This document shows positions 57,394 to 64,000 of a stretch of 64,000 bases of DNA, piece by piece. The stretch is taken from contig NZ_JAANYN010000006.1 in the NCBI RefSeq assembly GCF_011290685.1, forward strand, positions 186,001 to 250,000, in the 5' to 3' direction. Within the stretch, counting starts at the first letter, position 1. Each line of letters opens with the position of its first letter. Both the position numbers and the translations under genes were made by a program. The notes under the pieces were generated by a model. That model was not told the DNA's origin, made no database searches, and saw nothing but the letters and a program-made list of their open reading frames with translations. This DNA is from Cyclobacterium plantarum. Lineage in GTDB: Bacteria > Bacteroidota > Bacteroidia > Cytophagales > Cyclobacteriaceae.

Positions 57394-59073
57394 TCAATAA
57401 CCCGGATTCTGGGTCAAGGCCGTATTCGTTTCCAATTCAATACGGGGTATGGGCCACAGGTAATCCCTGTTGGGATTAAAATCACGGGTCTCTACTACCA
57501 CCATTTCATCGGCATTGCTGATATGGTCATAGCTAGGCGTACCAATGGGATCAATCATTGGCGGCTCGTTAAGCCAGCCGCCTTCACCGTAGCGATTTAC
57601 CCTGCCCCGGTAAGGTCCTGGAATCACATCCTCGGCAATGCCCCACCTGCGGATATCGAAGTATCGGAAACCTTCTATACCCAATTCATGCCTTCTTTCC
57701 TTGCGAACCAGGTTCCTCATTTCCTCCTGGGACTTTCCAGGTTCAATGGCTGGCATTTGTACGGATTCTCTTTGCCGCAAAGCATTGATGGCATCGTATA
57801 CACTTTCGTCAATTTGATTCAATTCCACCTTGGCTTCGGCATAATTCAACAAAACCTCACCCAGCCGGAATATCGTCAGGTTCTGATCAGTAGACCCTAC
57901 ATCAGTTGGATAATTGGCCACATCCACATGTTTGCGGTACAGGTAGCCGGTAAAGGAGGCATAAGCATGCTGTGCCTCAATATTTGGTACCCGCACACTA
58001 TCCTCTCCCTGAAATTCCCAGGTCATGGTACTGTCACTATGAGTTTCATAGATCCAGTTAACCAATCTGGAACCAGGTACCACCAAGGTGTAGTCCAATC
58101 TGGGGTCCCGATTTTCAAAGGGACTTTGTGGGTCATAAAGTGGCGATTCATCAATCGGTAATCCATCTATGCAATCGTAGGTATCAACAAAATCCTGTGG
58201 CGGCTTCTTGTTGGAGTGGCCGAGGGCCATCCTGGACCAGAAATTTCGGGGCATATTGTGGGTTTGCACACCTCTCAGGTATTGGATCCTGGTAATAACT
58301 TCGGGTGAATTGTCACCTTCGAAAGTAAACATGCCTTCATAATCCGGATCAACGGAATATGTACCTGAATCCATAAGCTCTTTGGCTGCGGATGCAGCTT
58401 CCTCCCATCGCTCGTTCCATAGGGCAACACGGGACATCATTGCCAAAACGGTCCCCTGCGTAATCCGGCCCTTTTCCGTAGCTTCCATGGGCAGGTAGGC
58501 TTTTATTTCATTTAGCTCGGCCATCACAAAATCGATCACTTCAGATTTTGGGGTTCTTGGCGTTTGGGATTCTTCCAGTGTCAGTGTAGTTGTTACCAGA
58601 GGCACGTCTCCGTACAATTCGGCCAGGTAGGCGTAGAAATAGGCGCGGATAAATCTGGCTTCTCCTACGAGCCGGTCATATTTGGCCGGATCCATTTCAT
58701 CCCGCAGGTGGCTGCCTCTGGAGGTAATGAAGTTGGTGCGGTTAATGGCCCGGTAAAAATGGGACCAGAAACCATTCGTAAACCCATTGTCGGCATTTTG
58801 CTCTCCCCTACCCAGGGCCTGAAGGGTACTCCCGTTTCGATCCCAGCCATCATCAGAGGCAAAATCGAAAGACAAAAACCAGGCAATTCCTGCAGGCCAA
58901 TACCAAAGACGGTTATAAACCCCTGTTACTGCCATTTCCAGTTCTGTTTCATTTTCAAAATAGGTCTCACTGGAAGGAGAATCCAGTGGCATCCGCTCCA
59001 GAAATTCATCTTCGCAAGCAGCGGAGAAGAACAGAACGGGTATCAGTACGATATATTTGATTAAGTTTTTCAT
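57394..59073 (-). CDS. SusD/RagB family glycan-binding lipoprotein (oxidase operon)
   Basis: A lipoprotein of about 559 residues. The ATG at 59073 gives the signal [20 protein letters not shown]; an ATG at 59100 overlaps the SusC stop. [20 protein letters not shown] and [15 protein letters not shown] are the classic SusD N-terminal segment. [20 protein letters not shown] is the core TPR helix, and [19 protein letters not shown] and [20 protein letters not shown] are the SusD C-terminal hallmarks. It should sit on the outer face as the lid over the SusC encoded 13 bases upstream. This is a canonical SusD, whereas the SusD at 29860 belongs to a divergent branch. Confidence 0.94.
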   Translation of the reverse strand: MKNLIKYIVLIPVLFFSAACEDEFLERMPLDSPSSETYFENETELEMAVTGVYNRLWYWPAGIAWFLSFDFASDDGWDRNGSTLQALGRGEQNADNGFTNGFWSHFYRAINRTNFITSRGSHLRDEMDPAKYDRLVGEARFIRAYFYAYLAELYGDVPLVTTTLTLEESQTPRTPKSEVIDFVMAELNEIKAYLPMEATEKGRITQGTVLAMMSRVALWNERWEEAASAAKELMDSGTYSVDPDYEGMFTFEGDNSPEVITRIQYLRGVQTHNMPRNFWSRMALGHSNKKPPQDFVDTYDCIDGLPIDESPLYDPQSPFENRDPRLDYTLVVPGSRLVNWIYETHSDSTMTWEFQGEDSVRVPNIEAQHAYASFTGYLYRKHVDVANYPTDVGSTDQNLTIFRLGEVLLNYAEAKVELNQIDESVYDAINALRQRESVQMPAIEPGKSQEEMRNLVRKERRHELGIEGFRYFDIRRWGIAEDVIPGPYRGRVNRYGEGGWLNEPPMIDPIGTPSYDHISNADEMVVVETRDFNPNRDYLWPIPRIELETNTALTQNPGY

Positions 59074-59086
59074 TGGTTCCTGCTGT

Positions 59087-62000
59087 TTAGAAGTTAACAT
59101 TCAAGCCCATGGTATAAGTAGTCATTTGCGGATACCAACCACCATTGCTGACGGGGGCTTCCGGATCATACCCTTCGTAAAAATCAGTAATGGTAAACAG
59201 GTTTCTACCGCTCAGATAAATGCGTGCCCGCTGAATATTCAGCCTGTCAAGGACATTTTGAGGTAGGGAATAACCAAACTGTACATTTTGCCCTCTCAGA
59301 TAAGCCGCATTGCGCATCCAAAAGCTGGAATTCTGTTCGTTATTGGTTCGGTTCCAGGCCAGTCTGGGAAAGGATGCATCCGGATTGTCCGGTGTCCAGC
59401 GATCCTTGTGCTGCTCCTGTACTGTACCACCCAGGTAGAAAGGCATAATGCCCTGTCCAAACAGGTAGCCATCTGCTTTCCCTACTCCCTGTAAAAATAA
59501 AGAGAAGTCGAAGCCCTTGTAATCGGCATTCAGCCGAAGCCCGAAGGTATGTCTGGGAATGGGACTACCAATCACGGCCAGGTCCCGGTCATTGATCATC
59601 CCGTCTCCGTCTACATCCCGGTATTTGATATCTCCCGGGGCAATATCTCCAAATTGTTCGGCATGGTTATTAACCTCTTCCTGACTTTGAAACAAACCCT
59701 CTGAGATATAGCCAAAAAACGAGCCGATGGGATGTCCCTCTCGGTTTACGGTCAGTCCGGTTTGTTCAATTCCCCGCATGTCGATAACTTCATTCCTTAC
59801 ATCGGAATAGTTGACCATGATGCTGTAGTTCAGGTCTCCTATCTTGTTTCTGTAATTGACCATCAGTTCATAACCGTTGTTTTTTACTTCTCCAGCATTT
59901 TGATATGGTTCGGTCAACCCGATGGTTTGAGGAATGTTCAAGGGAAGGAGAATGTCTTTTGTTCTTCTCAAGTAATAGTCCATCGCCACATCCAGCTTAC
60001 CCCAAAGGTTAAAATCCAAACCGATGTCCGTGGTTTCGGTCAGCTCCCATTGAATAGAGGAATTGGCCATGCTATTCAGGGCGGCACCTGGTGCATTGGC
60101 ACCATCAAATACGTAGTCCTGGGATCCTCCTCCCAACGACATGAAGGCAGCAAAGGGATATAAACCAATGTTTTGGTTACCCAACTGCCCCCAGCTGGCT
60201 CTTAACTTCAACTGGTCAATGATGCCGGAGTTGGCCTGCATGAAATTTTCTTCCGAAATTCGCCATCCGGCAGAAAAAGATGGAAATACACCTACACGGT
60301 TGCCTTCGGCAAAACGGGAAGAAGCATCCCTTCGAATGTTCCCTTCCAGCAGGTATCGTTCATCGTAATTGTAAGTTACCCGGCCAAAGACAGATTGCAA
60401 GGCCCAGTGGGACGCGGCACCTCCGGTTTGTTCATTGGCCCGGTTACCGGCATTGATCTGCTGGTATTGAGGCAGTGGAAATACCTCCCGGTAGGCAGAA
60501 ATCCACTTGTTGGTTTGGTCCTCCTGCTGATAACCGGCCGTGATACCCAGGGTGTGTATATCATTGAAGGTCTTGTCCATTCTGATAATCGCCCGGATAT
60601 TATTGTACCATTCTCGGTCGTACCTTTCCGTGAGGGAATTTCGCTGGGGCACAAAATGGGTAGGTGTTTCCCCATCCCTGGCATAGGTTTGGGTAATATT
60701 GGCAAAACTTTTGGTATGTGGATTCCAGAATTTGGGTGCATACATTAATTCTGCAGACAACCAATCCGTGATTTTATAATCGAGGCGAAAGTTTAGAATG
60801 GCGTCCAGGCTTTCTTCGGTTCTAAGACCTCCATCCTTTGCTCTGGCCAGGGGATGATCTCCATTCCAACCTTCGCCGTAACGACCGTTGGAAAGCACTC
60901 CTACTTCATTAGCCGGAATCCGGCGCATCCAGTGAAAAACATATCCGGTTCCAAAGGAAGGTTCCCGCTGGTAGGCCCTGCGTAAAAATATATCTGTAGA
61001 TAAGGTGAGCCTGTCCGAGACATTGACATCAGAGTTGAGCCTGAGGTTAAACCGGCTAAAATCTGTATTGGGGATAATACCATCCTGGTCCAGGTAACTG
61101 ATAGAACCAAAAACCCTGGCTTTTTCACTACCGGCATTGATGCTCACATTGTGGTTTTGCATAAAAGCCGTATTCTTTAAAGTCAGGGCCTGCCAGTCCG
61201 TATTTGGGTATTGATCGGACGGCATGCCTGCCCGATAATCAGCAAGGAATTCTTCGGTATACTGCGGATCGTTGCCCACATTGGTAAAGGCCTCGTTGGC
61301 CAGTTCCATGTGATCCAGGGCACCTACAATTTCAGGCATTCGGGTGGGTACCTGAAAACCCGCATACATGTTATAATTTACCCGTACACCCTCCACACCT
61401 CTCTTGGTAGTGATCAACACGACACCATTTGCGGCACGTGCACCATAAATGGCCGCCGAGGAGGCATCCTTCAATATGGAAATGCTTTCAATTTCATTGG
61501 GGTCTACATTGTTCAGGTTGGTCTCTACTCCGTCCACCATGATCAGGGGATTGGAGTTCCCCAGTGTACCTACCCCCCGTATCCTGATGGCTCCCCCATC
61601 TGATCCGGGCTGACCGCTTCTTTGGGTGATGGTAACCCCTGGTGCTATACCTTGCAGGGCCATTGAGGTCTGACCAACAGGTTGGTTAACAATGTCCTCA
61701 GAGGTCACGGTACTCACCGCACCTGTAAGATTCACCTTTTTCTGGGTACCATATCCCACCACCACGATTTCATCCAAAGAGGACAGGTCCTCCTCCATGG
61801 TTACGGTGATTTCGCTTTGATTGCCCAGCTCGATTCGCTGGGATTCGTAGCCGATGAAGGAAATCACCAGAACAGCATCATCAGGCACTTCCAGGTTAAA
61901 ATTACCGTCGATATCTGTAGCTGTGCCTATGTTGGTTCCTTCCACCAGCACGGTTGCACCGGGAATGCCCTCTCCATTGGGATCCAGTACCCGGCCACTA

Positions 62001-62410
62001 ACAGGGCGTTCATCTATTAAAATTTCTATTGGGGAATCGGGGGCCTGGTTTCCCGGGGCAACATAAATGGAATTGTCTACTTGCTTGAATTTCAAATTGG
62101 CACCCAGGGCGATATCCAATAGCAGCTCATTTACTGTTTGTCGTTTACTTTTCAGGTTCAATTGTGTCTCATTGTTCAGAATTTCCTCTCCCAGAACGAA
62201 GGAATAGTCTGTTTTTTCTTCCACTTCCTGAAAGATTTCCTCTAAACCCCATTCTGCTTTGTTTAGCCGGATATGGGATTCGTCAATGGGCTTGATCTGG
62301 GCACTGATCTCATGTGCCATCAATGTAGTCATAAACAAACATTGAATAACCAAACCATACAATAGGTTTTTAGATACCATTTTGATTAGGTACAGTAATT
62401 TTCTTTTCAT
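59087..62410 (-). CDS. SusC TonB-dependent transporter with STN signalling domain
   Basis: An 1107-residue outer-membrane transporter. After the signal (QCLFMTTLMAHEISAQ) comes an STN secretin/TonB N-terminal domain at about 45-115 (IFQEVEEKTDYSFVLGEEIL). Then follow a CarboxypepD_reg domain (VSGRVLDPNGEGIPGATVLV), SLDEIVVVGYGTQKKVNLTG, a plug with IRIRGVGTLGNSNPLIMVDG, and a barrel ending FTITDFYEGYDPEAP and a terminal Phe. The STN domain marks transporters that signal to FecR-type anti-sigma factors, and a FecR and an ECF sigma gene lie immediately upstream. The transporter likely both imports the glycan and switches on this operon. It starts 90 bases after FecR. Confidence 0.94.
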   Translation of the reverse strand: MKRKLLYLIKMVSKNLLYGLVIQCLFMTTLMAHEISAQIKPIDESHIRLNKAEWGLEEIFQEVEEKTDYSFVLGEEILNNETQLNLKSKRQTVNELLLDIALGANLKFKQVDNSIYVAPGNQAPDSPIEILIDERPVSGRVLDPNGEGIPGATVLVEGTNIGTATDIDGNFNLEVPDDAVLVISFIGYESQRIELGNQSEITVTMEEDLSSLDEIVVVGYGTQKKVNLTGAVSTVTSEDIVNQPVGQTSMALQGIAPGVTITQRSGQPGSDGGAIRIRGVGTLGNSNPLIMVDGVETNLNNVDPNEIESISILKDASSAAIYGARAANGVVLITTKRGVEGVRVNYNMYAGFQVPTRMPEIVGALDHMELANEAFTNVGNDPQYTEEFLADYRAGMPSDQYPNTDWQALTLKNTAFMQNHNVSINAGSEKARVFGSISYLDQDGIIPNTDFSRFNLRLNSDVNVSDRLTLSTDIFLRRAYQREPSFGTGYVFHWMRRIPANEVGVLSNGRYGEGWNGDHPLARAKDGGLRTEESLDAILNFRLDYKITDWLSAELMYAPKFWNPHTKSFANITQTYARDGETPTHFVPQRNSLTERYDREWYNNIRAIIRMDKTFNDIHTLGITAGYQQEDQTNKWISAYREVFPLPQYQQINAGNRANEQTGGAASHWALQSVFGRVTYNYDERYLLEGNIRRDASSRFAEGNRVGVFPSFSAGWRISEENFMQANSGIIDQLKLRASWGQLGNQNIGLYPFAAFMSLGGGSQDYVFDGANAPGAALNSMANSSIQWELTETTDIGLDFNLWGKLDVAMDYYLRRTKDILLPLNIPQTIGLTEPYQNAGEVKNNGYELMVNYRNKIGDLNYSIMVNYSDVRNEVIDMRGIEQTGLTVNREGHPIGSFFGYISEGLFQSQEEVNNHAEQFGDIAPGDIKYRDVDGDGMINDRDLAVIGSPIPRHTFGLRLNADYKGFDFSLFLQGVGKADGYLFGQGIMPFYLGGTVQEQHKDRWTPDNPDASFPRLAWNRTNNEQNSSFWMRNAAYLRGQNVQFGYSLPQNVLDRLNIQRARIYLSGRNLFTITDFYEGYDPEAPVSNGGWYPQMTTYTMGLNVNF

Positions 62411-62500
62411 AATTTTAAAGGATTTTGAGTTTTACACTTTAAAGTCAGCAGGGCAAAGCAATTCATTTGGCGATGGAGGTTTTGTCCTGCATTTTTTGTT

Positions 62501-63487
62501 TCATAGGCGATTCTTTTTGATGATGACTTCTTTATGGTTGATATTGAATTCGAAGCCCATAGAAAAACCCAATCCAGTTAGTACATCTGTCAGGTTTTTG
62601 TTTCGGAAAGCTCCAATCACTCTTCGGTTCAGATTTAGTCGGGGATCTATATTCATTTCCACCCCATACCATCTTTCCAAATCCTCCAGAATAAGTTTCA
62701 GGGGCTTTTTATCAAAAACCAGCCTTCCTTCTTTCCAGCCGGTAATTTTTTCCGCATCAAATTTTTCCACCCTTAGCCCGGAAATAGCTTTTGCCTTATC
62801 CATTCTGGCCAATTGCCCGGGTTCCAATTCCATTTTTGATTGAGGGCCATCCACAGCTACCCTTCCTTCAGTCAGGGCCACTGAAACCTGTCCGGAGCGA
62901 GCAAAAACATTGAAAGCGGTACCCAAAGCTGTGGTAACAATTCCATCTGTTTCCACCCGGAAAGGCCGCAATGAATCTTTGGCTATTTCAAAAAATGCTT
63001 CCCCTGATAAACGAACTATCCTTTCCTTAACTCCATATAAGGAAGAAAAATATACGGTAGAATTGGCATTCAAGGTGATCTTGCTGTCATCGGGGAGGGT
63101 AAGCCGGAGTTTTTCCCCTTCACCTGTACTTTTCTCAATAATCCTTTCTGAAAGTACAGGGTCTTGTTTCTTGTAATCCACCGCCTGTTTTATAAAAAAA
63201 GCACTTGCCAGAAATAAAAAGAGGCTAACGGCAATTTTACAATACCTTCCCCATGGCCAAAGCGGCCTGATTTTGGTTTCGGGAAAGATTTTTGAATGAA
63301 TTTTCTCCAATAACAGTGGGTAATCCGTATTGTCTGCTGAATTTGATTCCACGTTTTTCCAGTGTTCACGGAGGAAACGATCAAAATTCTCCTTTGAATC
63401 ATCCTGTTCCAGCCATTCCATTACCTGCCTGCGTTCCGCAGCATTGGCTGTTCCATTTAAAAATTTGATGAGTAATTCTTTTTCCAC
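62501..63487 (-). CDS. FecR family anti-sigma factor
   Basis: A 328-residue inner-membrane protein. The cytoplasmic N-terminus (LIKFLNGTANAAERRQVMEW, DUF4880-like) should hold the sigma factor. One membrane helix lies at about 85-104 (IAVSLFLFLASAFFI). The periplasmic part has the FecR domain (LTLPDDSKITLNANSTVYFS, GEAFFEIAKD, VETDGIVTTALGTAFNVFA) and a C-terminal DUF4974 domain (LVFDKKPLKLILEDLERWYG) that meets the STN domain of SusC. The ECF sigma gene ends 142 bases upstream and SusC begins 90 bases downstream, the standard order for trans-envelope control. The AT-rich gap before it may carry its own promoter. Confidence 0.94.
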   Translation of the reverse strand: MEKELLIKFLNGTANAAERRQVMEWLEQDDSKENFDRFLREHWKNVESNSADNTDYPLLLEKIHSKIFPETKIRPLWPWGRYCKIAVSLFLFLASAFFIKQAVDYKKQDPVLSERIIEKSTGEGEKLRLTLPDDSKITLNANSTVYFSSLYGVKERIVRLSGEAFFEIAKDSLRPFRVETDGIVTTALGTAFNVFARSGQVSVALTEGRVAVDGPQSKMELEPGQLARMDKAKAISGLRVEKFDAEKITGWKEGRLVFDKKPLKLILEDLERWYGVEMNIDPRLNLNRRVIGAFRNKNLTDVLTGLGFSMGFEFNINHKEVIIKKNRL

Positions 63488-63629
63488 TGGGTTTATTGCG
63501 CTTTGGAAGTATAAAACACAAGTCTACCCATTTACTTAATGAAGGGTGTAAAATAATTAAATAAAATTTAAAAAATTATTATTGCCGAAAATTCAATATT
63601 AAATTTTATTATATAACCTTAATTCAATA

Positions 63630-64000
63630 TTAAAAAAAATAAACACCTGTAAATATCAGCAAAGAAAAGGAGGGGTGATGCAATAATCCCTTTTTAAGGG
63701 ATTTGGAGGCCAGGTAAAGGTGATGTTCTATGGTCCTTTTTGAAAGGTTCATCTGCAGTGCGATCTGATCACTGTTCAAACCTTTTAGTTTGTTCAATGT
63801 AAAGACTTCCTGTTGCACTTTCGGTAACCTGCCAATCATCTCCAGAGCCAACTCCTCCAATTCCTGATAGGCCAGGGTTGCCTCCGGGTCCTGGTCCACC
63901 AATATTTGTTCCGTTGTGGCGGTTTCCAGACAACACTCTTTTTTCCTGTCCCTGATATGGTTGTACATATAGAATTTTACGGATTGAAAAAGGTAACTTT
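63630..64000 (-). CDS. ECF RNA polymerase sigma factor, partial (cut by window edge)
   Basis: The C-terminal 123 codons of an ECF sigma factor. The frame is open to the window end, and the residues before the first ATG (SYLFQSVKFY) continue the protein, so that ATG is not the start. Region 4 is complete: PKVQQEVFTLNKLKGLNSDQ and IALQMNLSKRTIEHHLYLAS form the -35-binding helix-turn-helix. A short hydrophobic tail (SLLIFTGVYFF) follows. With FecR and STN-SusC directly downstream, it is most likely the specific activator of the SusCD/FAD-oxidoreductase operon. The N-terminal region 2 lies outside the window. Confidence 0.9.
   Translation of the reverse strand, partial: SYLFQSVKFYMYNHIRDRKKECCLETATTEQILVDQDPEATLAYQELEELALEMIGRLPKVQQEVFTLNKLKGLNSDQIALQMNLSKRTIEHHLYLASKSLKKGLLHHPSFSLLIFTGVYFF

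Overview
The window reads as a marine heterotrophic Bacteroidota chromosome, most likely from the Cyclobacteriaceae/Cytophagales side. The signs are two SusC/SusD pairs, an ECF sigma/FecR pair feeding an STN-type SusC, many secreted and lipoprotein Cys-type sulfatases, few Shine-Dalgarno sequences and AT-rich spacers. The species cannot be named from sequence alone. No rRNA, tRNA, CRISPR array, insertion sequence or phage gene was seen.

Region by region. (1) 1-7335, plus strand: a Crp/Fnr-type regulator behind a T8-G11-A9 homopolymer block, a small YjdI-type iron-sulfur protein, a DUF5996 protein, an unknown one-helix protein, and a dabA-dabB inorganic carbon uptake pair. (2) 7498-21301, minus strand, probably one operon: a GH106-like enzyme, then four sulfatases with the C-terminal remnant of a fifth among them, a DUF1080/PA14-type protein, and a beta-propeller dehydrogenase fused to a blue-copper domain. 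(3) 21664-22764: a soluble PAS histidine kinase without an adjacent response regulator. (4) 23161-34857, minus strand: a SusC/SusD pair closed by a strong terminator, then a separate group of sulfatase, DUF1593 protein, TIM-barrel hydrolase and sulfatase. (5) 35405-44605, mostly plus strand: another sulfatase, an array of alternating palindromes, two VOC proteins, a DUF885 peptidase-like lipoprotein, then an AT-rich stretch with a membrane-anchored PIG-L deacetylase and two overlapping unknown lipoprotein genes. (6) 45063-64000, minus strand: ECF sigma (cut by the window edge), FecR, STN-SusC, SusD, three closely related FAD oxidoreductases, a Tat-exported Gfo/Idh/MocA oxidoreductase, a fourth FAD oxidoreductase, a sulfatase, and a fifth FAD oxidoreductase with a golvesin-like tail.

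How it fits together. The window looks like a large sulfated-glycan utilisation region. Regions 2, 4 and 5 supply eight intact sulfatases plus glycosidase-like enzymes. Region 6 is the most unusual part: a SusCD operon with no recognisable glycoside hydrolase or polysaccharide lyase, but with five exported FAD_oxidored (PF12831-type) proteins, a Gfo/Idh/MocA oxidoreductase and one sulfatase. Together with the DUF1080 and beta-propeller/cupredoxin genes of region 2, this suggests that sugar or glycoside oxidation in the cell envelope is part of the degradation. That is an inference from gene families and context; the substrate is unknown. Rhamnose is hinted at only by the GH106-like gene.
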